Shown: positions 24,521 to 36,236, counted from the stretch's first letter. The stretch is 64,000 nt of DNA from Clavaria fumosa (GCA_951802425.1 OX637802.1:1922001-1986000); one strand, 5' to 3'. Notes: generated by a model from the letters alone, not told the origin. Numbers and translations are program-made.

Positions 24521-24852
24521 AGCTGTAGAGTCTTATGCCCAAGGCATACTGTAAGGCCCCAGGCCTTCCATATGTCGTTTATGTGATCTATATACCATAT
24601 TTGGGTCAATAACCATAGCCACTTGGCTATGCTTACATCAGCTGCCCTCTGGAGGGCCGCTTGCATATATATACTGTGTCGTGACTGTACAGAGGGGTAG
24701 ATCCCTCTACATAGAACTACTAGCTCAATATACCATTGAGTCCAGTTCTTTTGAGGGATAGAAAGCATTACAACTTTTTTGAACCTTCAACACTACAAGT
24801 GTGGTTAAGAATGGGTCACCCCCATATAGCTGCGCAGAAAAAGCACAACTGA
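24521..24852. other. unassigned stretch before sequence X
   Basis: A minus-strand frame (24768-24472) reads as a protein-like string (AALQRAADVSIAKWLWLL) but matches nothing I know. It is probably transposon-derived. Confidence 0.3.
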
Positions 24853-25116
24853 ATGGGAGGAGAGACTCCTCTCTTGGTAGGACCACTGCGCGACACAGGT
24901 GTCATGCAGCCAGAGGGAATAGGACCCTCTGTCAAGCCCAGCAGTGAACTACTGCTAAGGGCTGACATGGTGTCACCGGCCCCTGACAACAGTGTTAGGT
25001 CCAAAACACCATCGACACATGACAATTGCCACGAGGAGGGTGCCACAATGCACCAAGTCACTGGCGAGGTGCCATCAGTTGGGAAGGCTGGGCCTTCCAA
25101 AGGAAAGGGCATAGAG
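24853..25116 (+). pseudogene. left part of unidentified coding sequence X, interrupted by element A
   Basis: An open frame starting MGGETPLLVGPLRDTGVMQP runs to the border of element A, where the host text ends in ATAGAG (25111-25116). The same ATAGAG follows element A at 32904-32909, so this is the target duplication. The protein is polar and low in recognisable motifs. It may be the gag-like region of another retroelement; I do not recognise it. Confidence 0.45.
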
Positions 25117-25705
25117 GTTACAGTATGTGATCAGGTGACCACCACACTGATGTCACGAGACATGCCCGAGACCCCGGACACGTGACTAGCAGACCAATGG
25201 TCACGTGGCTGGTAAGCGCTTGTCCACCTGATTACCAACCACATGACCAGTACCGAGGAAACGGCCCATTTTTGTGATGCAATGCCAGCACGGGATGCCA
25301 TCATCCTGTCAAACCCTGACAGCTGTCATCTTAGGACCCACAAAATTAGACCATATCTGGCACCCCTCTTGTTCTCCCCTTGCTACCATTATCCCGTTCC
25401 CTTGCCAACCTTATCCCCTCGCTCCCTTGTTGCGCCCTCTCCCCACCAACCGTCATTTCCCGCCATCGCCATTGCGACCATGTGACAATCTCCTAGATAC
25501 CTACATTCCTTCCCTACAAACGCTCTTGTTGAATCTTCTGCTCCGTTCTCTTGTACTAAGCCATTACCATACCACCAGACTGTAGTATAAATATGGGTAG
25601 ATAGACTGCGTGTATTCCCCAGATTTGATACTCTCAAATTATTGCTTCACTTGTCCTCCTGCCCAGCTAGTCTGCCCAGGACTTCCGGCTACATGAGCCA
25701 TAACA
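25117..25705 (+). repeat. 5' LTR of element A
   Basis: About 589 bp, direct repeat of 32314-32903. By eye about three dozen positions differ, nearly all transitions, most of them CG in one copy versus TG or CA in the other. A TATA-like GTATAAATATGG lies at about 25584. Confidence 0.9.
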
Positions 25706-25761
25706 TAGTATCAAATCTCCTCTACACCACCTCCTCACCGGACCTGGTTCTCTCCCTCACC

Positions 25762-26928
25762 ATGGATTCTCCTGCCGTCCTCGCAACTCGAACAAATGAT
25801 CCTGCCGATCAAGCATACTGAACACGCCAATACGCCCTGCACCTACCACCGCCCCCTGGACTAATCGAAATCCATGAAACTTGGCGATGAAACTGGCTCT
25901 GTCACATCGATCGACGAACCCCAACCGCAGTCACACATCCCCCCACTCCCGAGCATCGGAAATACCTGAAGAGTGTCGTCTACCGCTCCGTTGAGAGGCA
26001 ATTCATCCCGACAGGATTACTGACCTCCCGAACCCTCTGCATACAATGTTTATTCGAAACCTACAGCAAGGTCGAATTCGTAGAAACCTTGCAAGAGCAC
26101 CTAACTGTGCTTTGGATCACACAACAACAAGAAGACATCGCTGAGGTCTTAGAAGGCCTCAACATCGAAGAGATTGACAATATCCCGACCCCTGCTTCCA
26201 CCGAAACCGCCCCACCTTTGCAATCCCCCTCACCCATACCCTCCCCCCAAACTTTCGCCAACAAGTGTACACAGACGCACCCCCCGGAGCACTTTATCTC
26301 AATCTCTGGCTACCATACCGAGTACCTCGTTGACACCGCAGCCCGAACCATTGTGGACTGGAAGCCCCGTGCCTCCGTCCCCTATCCCACCGTTCCTATA
26401 CGACATTCCCAGATCCCCCCTGACGTTTCCATCACCTCCATTACCCCGACCAACATCCCCAATCTCTTGGCAGCTAGAGAACTCGCTGCCTGATACTGAG
26501 CTGCCGTCCACATACCACAGCCCAAGCCTCTCGACTGTCAGGACCCATCCATTTTTCCTCAACCTAACAACTCTATCACCACTCATGAACCTCCCAACAT
26601 TCCCCTACCACCTCGCGAACCCCCCTACACTCTTCCGAAACCCACTATCAACATCTGAACACCTCTCAGGCCTCCATCATCTCCTCACGACACTTGCGAT
26701 CATACCACCATACTCGCGTCACCTCCCGCCACCTCACCTTACATGTACTCACCGCCAAACCCACTATTCGATGCTCAACATGCTCTTACACGACCCCTGC
26801 AGCAGCATGTGACTTGCTGTACGGCACACTGGCGCTACTCGCGTTACTCGCGTTACCAGCGTTACTCACGTGACATACCACCCAAAGACCGCCCAAGGTC
26901 ACCTGCCTCACCAGCGCCGTCCACGTGA
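25762..26928 (+). pseudogene. extra open frame upstream of gag in element A, interrupted only by TGA
   Basis: From ATG 25762 (MDSPAVLATRTNDPADQAY) one frame runs to a TGA at about 26926-26928, broken only by TGA codons (for example after QAY, after ETWR and near 26491). It contains a protein-like part (RSVERQFIPTGLLTSRTL, FETYSKVEFVETLQEH, ITQQQEDIAEVLEGLNIEEI) and then a long Pro/Thr/Ser-rich part. No family was recognised. It lies before gag, where chromoviruses normally have only a short leader, so it may be an accessory or captured gene or the remains of another insertion. Confidence 0.45.
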
Positions 26929-27854
26929 CCGCTCGCCTGACCTCGCAACCTTAACGATGAAACGCGCCACTGGCGGTCAAGCTGTGTATCCTTTCAAATT
27001 ATGTTCTCCCTTCTTTTTCTCAGTCGTCTATAACTGCGTTAGCCCTGGACCAAGCCCCTCTGCTCAGTCGTAGTTACACATATGCTTATTTAGTTAGGTC
27101 ACAACCCATGACCAGTCATGTCCGCGACCTTACCTATGCTTAGTTTACCCCTCGCGACCTTAGTAGAACATGCGCACGGTCACTCTATGACTAGTTATAC
27201 CCCGTACTACTATAGTCTTGTTGCCTGGCACTCTCTGTACTTTCCCTTTCTTGTCATACTCCCTGTACGTATGTATATATAAGTCTCGCATGTACTTACC
27301 AGAGGACAGACTTGATATTGACGTATTATTGGTTTAAGCTTTAGGCCTGACACCTTCTAAGCTTCGAACCAAGCACGATTGATAGTGCTTGTCTCACTTG
27401 GTGACCAGATCACACCAAGACCCACTCTGCTTTTCTTCTACTCCGTTCTCGGCGCTCGTGCAACTCGCGCCACCTAAGTATTTTCCTCATTTCGTCTTGG
27501 TACTGATCCTTGGAACCCAATAGGTTCCCTTATCGGTTGGCAAAGTCATTGCCTTCAACCGATCTACTTCTCAACATCGTCACAACTTCACGCAACCTCT
27601 CCCCATCGTCTATTTCTCCCACCTCGTCATTTTTCTTCCTTACGCTTTGTTGGTCGACTCCGCGACCTCCTCAGCATTATCTATCTCTCCCACCTCATCT
27701 ATTTCTTTCCTTACACTTTGTCAGTCGACCTTGCAACCCCCTCAACAACCTCTCCATTTGTCTTTTTCTCTTTTACGCTTGTCTACCAACTTCACGACGT
27801 TTCTAATGTCTCTACGATATTCCGGGACTGAGCATTCTCGACTGTGCTCAACAG

Positions 27855-28918
27855 TTGATTGGTCTTAGCGAGTTCCCAAGACCAGTCACCAACAAGTCGA
27901 CTTTCGACATTACTTACAAGACAGGACAGGCCCTAACATCGACCCATTCACTAACCCCAATGATGTCTCATCCCCTGCCCCCTCAGACATCTCATCAATC
28001 CAGCCGTACAACCTTGACACCGATGTCGAGTAGCAGAATTATGGTCAAAGACTACAATGGAGACCAGAGTGGATACCGGACCTTCAAATGACAGTTCACG
28101 CTCCTCTTCACCTCAGAACCTGAGAGATACAAAAATGATGCCAAAAAAATCTACTTCGTCCTCAACAAGATGTGTCTTAACTACGCAGAAGAATGGGCCA
28201 ACTCCCGGGTCAATCGAATCATCGAAATGGAAACCACGGGTAGCTGGACTAACTTTGTCAATGATCTAGACAACAAATTCCTTGACACAGCTGATGAAAC
28301 TCGTGCCCTCGCTAACCTTCAGAAACTCCAACAAAGTGGAAAAACTGCCTGCAAGTTTTTTACTGAGTTCGACCGACTCTATCGCCAGGCTCACCTCAGC
28401 ATCACCCACCATGAGTCAGTCCTAATCGAGTACCTCAAGAACGGACTCAACCAACCACTTGTGGAGAAGATCTACAACTCCAACACACTCCCTGCAACCG
28501 ATACTGGATGGAGAAACAAAGCCATTCGTATGGATGACCTTTGGCAAGAGTTCAAGTCTCTCTGAAAGGCCCATGGCCCCATCCCGCCTCCTCGTATGAC
28601 CCCAGCCGCTCCCCGAGTGCCAACCGTCACTGTGCCCGCTAAGAACCCTGACGCCATGATTGTTGACTGATCTCACCTGAAACCCGCCAAAGTCCAATGC
28701 TACAACTGTCACGGCTTTGGCCACATCTCAAAGAACTGCCTGCTCCCGCCTACGCATCGCACCCAGCAGGTTCAAGGAATGCTAACCCTCCCTGCCCCTA
28801 TTACCACGACACCCCCGAATGACGAGCTGGAGCAGGCGCAGGCTGAGATTGTGAGGCTAAAAGACCTGGTCACGATTAAGGAAAAAGAAATTGTGGATTT
28901 TGCCGATGGTGAAGATTG
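27855..28918 (+). pseudogene. element A gag with CCHC zinc knuckle
   Basis: The retrotransposon gag core reads around 28070-28560 (NDAKKIYFVLNKMCLNYAEEW, TACKFFTEFDRLYRQAHLS, VLIEYLKNGLNQPLVEKIY). It is followed by CYNCHGFGHISKNC, a CX2CX4HX4C knuckle at about 28700-28741. TGA codons at about 28089, 28563 and 28668 sit where Trp or Arg is expected. Role in the family: capsid and nucleic-acid packaging. Confidence 0.8.
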
Positions 28919-29608
28919 AATTCAGCATCTTCACTGGAGAAAAGTTATGTACCTCCCTGTATCCCAGCCGTGAATAAACAGGTCCTGGTGACCCCTTCCC
29001 CACCCTCTAGACTGAATCTGAGGAAAGAGAAGACCAAAGTGAACCTCAAAAAGCCTTGTATGGAAATACCAGTGGTTATGGAAAACCCTGGCAATGGAAG
29101 ACGAAAACTCGGATACACCCTAGTAGACTCTGGGTGCTCGGCCTCCGCTATCAACAAGAAATATGCTCAAAGCCTAGGGCTGAAGCTGTGCAGCCTCCCT
29201 CAACCCTTATACTCGATTAATGCAGATGGGTCCTCCAATGCCATTGGAATGATTACACAGACTGCAGACCTCACCATCAGTATTGGGCAAAACTTTCGAC
29301 AGCATATCACCCTGTTGGTCGGACAGTTCCATCCCCCGCATCTCTACCTAGGAGACAACTGGCTGCGGAGAAACAACCCGGAGATCGATTGGGTCGAACA
29401 GACAATAGTATTCCCCCTGCCGAAGAAAAACACCCCTCCCTTGCCAAAAGTGGCATTGACACGAAGCGGCTGCACCGAGGCGCCTGTCCCTCCTTATCAC
29501 AAGGAATTCCCAAACGTATTCTCCCTCTCTGCATTTGAAAGACTACCACCCTCTCAAGGAGCCATTGACCATGCTATCGAAACTCAAGAAGGAGCAGTGC
29601 CAAAGTGA
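28916..29608 (+). CDS. element A aspartyl protease region
   Basis: An open frame with the retroviral-type aspartyl protease motif LVDSGCSASAINKKYA near 29122 and a later LYLGDNWLRRNNPEIDW. It continues into the linker before reverse transcriptase (HKEFPNVFSLSAFERLPP), where a TGA (29606-29608) stops it. Role: cleavage of the polyprotein. Confidence 0.75.
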   Translation: MNSASSLEKSYVPPCIPAVNKQVLVTPSPPSRLNLRKEKTKVNLKKPCMEIPVVMENPGNGRRKLGYTLVDSGCSASAINKKYAQSLGLKLCSLPQPLYSINADGSSNAIGMITQTADLTISIGQNFRQHITLLVGQFHPPHLYLGDNWLRRNNPEIDWVEQTIVFPLPKKNTPPLPKVALTRSGCTEAPVPPYHKEFPNVFSLSAFERLPPSQGAIDHAIETQEGAVPK

Positions 29609-32302
29609 TTAAAAATCTATTCAGTACCATGGGCTTACTACCCGGAACTCAGGACATGGATCGACGAAAACCTAAAGAGCGGATGAATTCAACCCTCAAA
29701 CTCTCCATGGGCCATGCCATTATTCTTTAAACAAGAAGGGAAAAAGTTGCATCCTATCATTGACTACCGTGAACTCAATGCTGTGACAAAGAAAGATGCA
29801 CACCTGCTTCCATTGATCTGAGACATCCTGGACGCCCTGTGAGGAAAGGTCTTCTACACCACAATGGATGTCGTCTGAGGTTTCAACAACATCCGAATAT
29901 GAGAAGGCGACAAGTGGAAGATGGCCTTTATCTGTCCGGAGGGGCAGTTCGAATATACAGTAATGGGATTTGGACTAACCAACGCCCCTGCCTCGTTTCA
30001 ACGGTTTATGAATGCTATCCTCCATGAAGAAATTGCCACAGGACACATCCATGTCTACATCGACAATATTCTCATCCATATGCTGGACCTGGAGACCCAC
30101 CAATGGATCACACGGTCCGTACTTCGGAAACTCGCTGAGAACTCGCTCTGTTTGAGACTGGAAAAGTGTAAGTTCCAGAAGAAGGAAGTGGAGTTCCTGG
30201 GGCATTACATCAGGGAAGGACACATAGAAAAGTCGGAAAGACTATGTGCAGGCATTAGGGAATGGCCCACCCCGAAATGTAAGAAGGACGTCCAAAGATT
30301 CTTGGGATTCCTTAACTACTTCAGGACCAGCTCACCAGTAGCAAGGAATGGCAGTGGAGCCAGGATGAACAGCACACCTTTAACTGACTTATCCAAGCCT
30401 TACTCAATGGACGATGAACCATGGTACCAAAAGACGACAGAAACTGGAAAATCGAGATGGACATGTCCAATGTAGCAATAGGGGGGATTCTTTACCAACA
30501 ACAAGAGGACGGAACCTGGGCAATAATCGACTGCTTTTCAAAGGCCCTCAAAGATGCCAAGAAAAACTATGACACTTACAATAAGGAGCTCCTTGCCATC
30601 ATCCGGGCTCTCAAGACCTGGCCACAGTATCTCATCACTACTAAAGAACCATTCGAAGTGTGGACCGACCACGCCAACCTCGCGTATTTCTGGAAACCTA
30701 ACCCACTCAATGAACGACAAAACTGGTGGAGGGCCCTCCTCACCCTCTACAACTTTGCAATCAAACACCAACCTGGAAAAACTAACACTGCTGCTGACGC
30801 CCTGTCCCGTCGTCCAGACCATGACGACACGTCAAGCCCTCCCATAGCCCCCCTTCTACCAGACACCCTCTTTAGAGCAACCACAAAGGTGAGCCTTTTA
30901 GACCAGATCAAAACCGCCCAGGCCGTGACAGCCCATGGGCCTGCCATCATACAAGAATCTGATGGAATGAAGTACTATCAAAACAAAATCTGGGTTCCCC
31001 TGAGCTTGGTTGATGATGTACTAGTCCTCCACCATGATGCGCCCTCTGCCGGACACCCAGGCATGTGGAAGACAAGTGAAAATGTGAAGCAGAACTTCGA
31101 CTGGCCCGGTCTCGACAATGACATACATGCCCGGATTCAGCGGTGTTGGCATTGCCAACGTAACAAGATCAACTGCGTCGGTAACAAACCCGCTCTCCAC
31201 CCTTTTCCTGCCCCTATCCAGCCCTGGGACGAGGTAAGCTGGGACATTGTTGGCCCACTTAACCCCTCAGAAGGATATGATGGTGTGCTGGTTATCCGAG
31301 ACCATGCGACAAGGTCCTCCCTACTGGAACCAATTAGTATGGACCTGACTAGCAAAGGAGCAGCCCGAATTTTCCTATGATGAATTTACGCCAGCCATGG
31401 GTTGCCCACCAAGGTGACAAGCAACTGGGGCTCAAACTTCGTAGTGAAATTCCTGAAGAACGTCTATGGACAGCTAGGGGTCAAGACCAATCCCAGCACT
31501 GCCTACCACCCTCAAACTGACAGGCTCACAGAATGGGCTAACCAGGAGGTATTCACGCTACTGAAACATGTTTGCAGCAAGATGCCTGAAGACTGGGCCT
31601 CCTGGCTCCCAGTCACAGAATTCGCACTTAATAACTGCGCTTATGGATCTTCTGACATAACCCCTTTCCTCCTTGACTATGCCCGTCATCCTATTGCCCT
31701 CCCTGACCTATGCCTTGGGGAGTCAAGTAATCCTGCCACTGATGACTTCTTGAAGAAGGCCTACGAGATGCAGGGGAAGATGAAGGAACTAGTGGAGCAA
31801 TCCAACCGGACTATGGAGAAGCGTGGTGGATACACAACAGACTGGAAGGAGGGGACCCTAGTATGGTTAGAAAGCAAGAACCTGGTATTGGAAGAGCTGC
31901 GGAAAAAGCTAATGCCGAGGCAAGTCGGACCCTTTAGGATCGTTGCAAAGCAGGGTTCCGCCGCCTACGAGCTTGAGCTGCCATGACATTGGCGGGTACA
32001 CCCAGTATTCCACAAATCCCTCCTCACTCTTGCTACTCCCGGTATTCCACAAATCCCTCCTCACTCTCACTACTCCTGGGCCAGACCACCCACAACATTC
32101 CAAAAGCTTAGAGGTCGATGGGGAACCACAGTATGAAGTAGAGTTTGTCAGAGCAAAGCGAAAGCATGGAAGACAGGTACAGTACCTGGTACGATGGACA
32201 GGCTACCCTCCGGAGGACGATACCTGGGAACCTGTCAAGAATCTTAAGGATGCCCAAGAAGCCATATGCGAGTTTGAGATTGCTTCAAAAATGCAATCTT
32301 AA
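29609..32302 (+). pseudogene. element A reverse transcriptase, RNase H, integrase and chromodomain
   Basis: The RT core is visible (MAFICPEGQFEYTVMGFGL, TNAPASFQRFMN), but the active-site YxDD reads YIDN (about 30056), so the second catalytic Asp is lost. Six TGA codons fall in the first 300 bases (29606, 29694, 29819, 29840, 29876, 29900). RNase H (SNVAIGGILYQQQ, VWTDHANLAYFWKP) and the integrase zinc finger (HHDAPSAGH...CWHCQRNK) and core are readable; TGA at 31378 and 31984 break the integrase part. The end (32100-32300) is a chromodomain, YLVRWTGYPPEDDTWEPVKN. A 37-bp direct duplication lies at about 32004-32077. Confidence 0.85.
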
Positions 32303-32313
32303 GGAGGAGGTTA

Positions 32314-32903
32314 TGTTACAGTACGTGATCAGGTGACCACTGCGCTGATGTCATGAGACATGCCCGAGACCCCAGACACGTGACTAGCAGACCAATGGTC
32401 ACATGGCTGGTAAGCGCTCATCCACCTGATTACCGACCATGTGACCAGTACCGAGGAAACGGCCCATTTTTGTGATGCAATGCCAGCGCGGGATGCCATC
32501 ATCCTGTCAAACCCTGACAGCTGTCATCTTAGGACCCACAAAATTAGACCGTATCTGGCACCCCTCTTGTTCTCCCCTCACTACCATTATCCTGTTCCCT
32601 CGCTGACCTTATCCCCTCGCTCCCTTGTTGCACCCTCTCCCCACCAACTGTCGTTTCCCACCGTCACTGTCGTGACCACATGACAATCTCCTAGATACCT
32701 ACATTCCTTCCCTACGAATGCTCTTGTTGAATCTTCCACTCCATTCTCTTGTACTAAGCCATTACCATACCACCAGACTGTAGTATAAATATGGGTAGAT
32801 AGACTGCATGTATTCCCCAGATTTGATACTCTCAAATTATTGCTTCACTTGTCCTCCTGCCCAGCTAGTCTGCCCAGGACTTCCAGCTATGTGAGCCATA
32901 ACA
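32314..32903 (+). repeat. 3' LTR of element A
   Basis: Starts TGTTACAGTACGTG and ends GAGCCATAACA. It pairs with 25117-25705 and is followed by the ATAGAG target duplication. Confidence 0.9.
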
Positions 32904-33352
32904 ATAGAGCCCTTAGAAACCTGCAAGAGGTGGCCATGAGAGCAGTCAAGCTTGCAGGCTCCCTCCAATATTGGAGATGAGCAAACAGCAATAGTGCAAG
33001 CTAATGCTGTAGCCAAGAGATTCTTGGATATTCAGGCGGAACTCTCCTGCCAGGACAAAGAGTTTGAGGCTCTCGTAAGGGCAATGAAAAATCGCCAGGC
33101 CACTATTTGGCAATGGTTAAGCAAGGAAGCTACCCACATAAGGCGGGTATTGGACTTGCTAGATGATCAGGGAACTGTGCTAGCAGCCCCCTTACAGCAG
33201 CAACACCAGGAATCGCTGGAACATGAGGTGGGACTTGCCCCACCTAGCCAGGCACTCATGGGGGTAGCCCTGGAGGCCAGATGGACAGCGCCAGCTGACC
33301 GTGAGGAAGGGTGGCAAAGGGAGAACTGTGTGGACAGTTCTCAAACCCCTGG
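32904..33352 (+). pseudogene. right part of sequence X, cut by the LTR of element B
   Basis: After the ATAGAG duplication the coding-like text resumes (RNLQEVAMRAVKLAGSLQ, then in a shifted frame AIVQANAVAKRFLDIQAELS, EFEALVRAMKNRQATIWQWL, LALLDDQG-like helices). It looks helical and charged. At 33353 it stops at the LTR of element B. No family was recognised; one frameshift lies near 32950. Confidence 0.4.
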
Positions 33353-33641
33353 TGTTAGGATTGCTTACATAAGCCATCCCAAAGAGGAGTTATGGAGAAA
33401 CTGGGTAAGGTTGTTAGAAGGTCACATGACCTGTGGCTGGGTCGGATTATGTAATCACATAAGATCACATGACCTAGGGCCTGGGCGCATCACGTGATCC
33501 GAGGGTCCGAGCGTGGGAAAGTCGGCAAGTGCCAGGGCTCTTGCTATAAGCTTTGTCGTTTCCTTTTTTGTACTCTTTTCCCCTTATCTTAGTATTGTCG
33601 TCATGACCTTACACTTAAGTTGTGTGAGACCCAGTCTGATA
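33353..33641 (+). repeat. 5' LTR of element B
   Basis: Starts TGTTAGGATT and ends CCCAGTCTGATA. It is directly followed by TAATACTAAGATCC, which is also found next to the 5' LTR of element C, so the LTR border and primer-binding side are shared. Confidence 0.88.
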
Positions 33642-34219
33642 TAATACTAAGATCCGCCTGTCCACCCTAGCCCCGTGTCCTAACCTGGCTAGCCTGGACC
33701 CTTAATTTCAAACTGTGACACATTGTCACAGCTCAGCCCCTATCATCCTCTTCTCCTTTACCCTGCCCGCAGTGTGTAACAGAACTGCGCGAAATTTTTA
33801 CTGTGTGTAGATACACGTGACCAGACCAGGAGGAAGTCAACTGTGACCCTCCCCAAGTGATACCGAGTGCCCAAGGCCTGGAGCTTTATTTTTACAGCCA
33901 CCATACTTCTCCCAGTGAATCGTGTAGTGTACAGGGCAAGGAAAGGCCCTCTACATAGTCTTTCTGTAGTTTCCTGGTCCAGTGGACAGGGCCCTTGCTC
34001 TGTGACCATTGTCAGAAGGGCGCATGGGCAACTCACTAGGAGTTGTGGAGCGACCACCTGGGACACCATTTGGGCCCCACACTACCAATAGTTTCATAGA
34101 ATAAGAGTTCTATAGGTACATAAGTGCCTAGAAGAGCAGCCTGAGAGGACAGGACTGTTAAGAGATCGAAGAAATCCTGAGTGCCGAAGGCCCAGAATAT
34201 TATTTTACAGTGCTATAGA
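33642..34219 (+). other. leader of element B between LTR and gag
   Basis: A 580-bp untranslated leader; the same text appears on the minus strand in element C (43172-43743). It has no conserved coding frame. Confidence 0.7.
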
Positions 34220-34399
34220 ATGCTGGACCTAGCTGTTGCCCCCTTTGATGGGCAGAAAAGGAACTTCCACACGTTCCTCTGATCCCTTCGCCTCCTATTT
34301 ATGGTGAACCCAACTGTCTATGCTGTGGACCTGGTGAAGGTCCTTTTTGCTCTGAGCAAAATTACTGGAGAAGGATTCGCTGCAGAGTGGGTGAATATG

Positions 34400-34689
34400 T
34401 ATCAGACTGGGTCTCACACAACTTAAGCGTAAGGTCATGACGACAATACTAAGATAAGTGGAAAAGGGTACAAGAATGGAAAAGACGTAGTATATATAGC
34501 GAACGCTTCGGCATTTGCCGGCGTTCCCAGGCTCGGACCTCTCGGATCACGTGATGCGCCCAGGCCCAGGTCATGTGATCTTACGATTATGTAATCTGAC
34601 CACAGCCACAGGTCATGTGACCTTCCAACAACCCTCCCCAGTTTCTCCACAACTGCACTTTGGGATGGCTTACATAAGCGATCCTAACA
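34400..34689 (-). mobile_element. solo LTR of the B/C family inside gag of element B
   Basis: 290 bp, minus orientation, from TATCAGACTGGG to ATCCTAACA. It is flanked on both sides by ATATG (34395-34399 and 34690-34694), a 5-bp target duplication. No internal element remains, so it arose by LTR-LTR recombination after insertion. Confidence 0.9.
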
Positions 34690-35774
34690 ATATGAAGGTG
34701 GAAGAGATCCTGGGTAGTGGCGAGGCCAGAACCTGGGCAGAGTTTGTGGAGGAGATGAAGTGCGCATTCGATGACCCGAATGACTGTGCAACTGCCCTTG
34801 CCAATATTGCAGGGCTGAAACAGGGAGCCATGACAGCACCGGAGTTCTTCGCAAAATTTGAGACACTGTTCTGATGGACGAAGTTGAGTGCAGAGAAGGA
34901 CTCAGGAATCCTAGTCCATTGGCTGGAGTTGAACCTGAGTAGGAGGTTGGTGGAGAGAATCTATGGTGTCTCCCCAATGCCAGAGACATATGGAGAATGG
35001 AAGGTGCTGGCTGAGAGGCTTGATGCCCAGCAAAGGCGACTGGATGGGATACTTGTGGAACGGACACTGCAACCCACCGCGACCCCTGCGTGACCTACTG
35101 CGACCCTACTGTGACCTGCCATGACTGTTTTGCGACCTCTTGTGACCCCTCTGCTGTGTACTCCGGATGTGGCCATGGCCCGAGGATGGGCCCCTGCTGA
35201 TGAGAGATGTTGTTTCTGATGCCACCAGACTGGCCATGCTGTCTGTTTCTGCCCCCTGCCTGATACACATCTGCAGGTCCCAAGGGCCCAAACCCGGGCA
35301 GTACCATGTGCCCCCCAAATGGCAGAGGGATATGAGAAAGAGATTGCACAGCTCCAAGCCTGCATAGAGCTGTATGAGAGAGAGAGGAGGACTCCTGCTG
35401 GGGAGAAGAAGTGTGCCAGCCCCCTTTCCATCCCTGTGCCTGCTGCAAGTATACCCCGATATACTATCTTGCAGTGGAGACATACCTGAATTGGGGCTGA
35501 GGTGAAGGAGGAAGTGAGACTGGCAGAGCACCTAACCAGAGTGTGGCCAGAAGTGCAGAAACATGTGCCACGAGAGCTAGCCATCCAGGTGCACTTGGAG
35601 GCTCTCAGCACTGGCAAAGGGACCACAATGAAGGCCCTTGTCGACTCAGGGTGCACCAACTGCTTCATGGATTTGGAGTGGGCAAAAGGAGTGGGACTGG
35701 AGCCATCTCTCCTGCTGAACCCAATCACCATGTATAATGTGGATGGGATGCAGAACAGGAATGGAAAGGTCTGG

Positions 35775-36236
35775 TATGGGATAGAGGTGCTGGTGAGAGT
35801 TGGTGACCACCAGGAGTATGGGATAGAGGTGCTGGTGAGAGTTGGTGACCACCAGGAGTATGGGATAGAGGTGCTGGTGAGAGTTGGTGACCACCAGGAG
35901 TATGGGATAGAGGTGCTGGTGAGAGTTGGTGACCACCAGGAGTATGGGATAGAGGTGCTGGTGAGAGTTGGTGACCACCAGGAGTATGGGATAGAGGTGC
36001 TGGTGAGAGTTGGTGACCACCAGGAGTATGGGATAGAGGTGCTGGTGAGAGTTGGTGACCACCAGGAGTATGGGATAGAGGTGCTGGTGAGAGTTGGTGA
36101 CCACCAGGAGTATGGGATAGAGGTGCTGGTGAGAGTTGGTGACCACCAGGAGTATGGGATAGAGGTGCTGGTGAGAGTTGGTGACCACCAGGAGTATGGG
36201 ATAGAGGTGCTGGTGAGAGTTGGTGACCACCAGGAG
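35775..36236 (+). repeat. perfect tandem repeat, 11 x 42 bp
   Basis: The unit starts TATGGGATAGAGGTGCTGGT and ends GACCACCAGGAG. It encodes the 14-residue unit YGIEVLVRVGDHQE. Exactly 11 units fit 462 bp with no visible differences. The related element C has a single copy (FGIEPLVKVGDHRE, minus strand, near 41880). Confidence 0.97.

Larger units (their letters stand above)
25117..32903 (+). mobile_element. element A: Ty3/gypsy chromovirus, decayed, full length
   Basis: Two direct LTRs (25117-25705 and 32314-32903) flank an internal region with, in order, an upstream Pro-rich frame, gag with zinc knuckle, aspartyl protease, reverse transcriptase, RNase H, integrase and a C-terminal chromodomain. 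The 6-bp ATAGAG on both sides is the target duplication. A polypurine tract (TAAGGAGGAGG, about 32300-32310) precedes the 3' LTR. The right LTR starts TGTTACAG and ends CATAACA; the left LTR has lost its first T. The gene order PR-RT-RH-IN and the chromodomain place it in the chromoviruses. Many in-frame TGA codons make it non-autonomous now. Confidence 0.9.

Noticed and set aside
35775..36236. Possible CRISPR-like array
   Set aside because: Units are contiguous with no spacers, in a eukaryotic retroelement.
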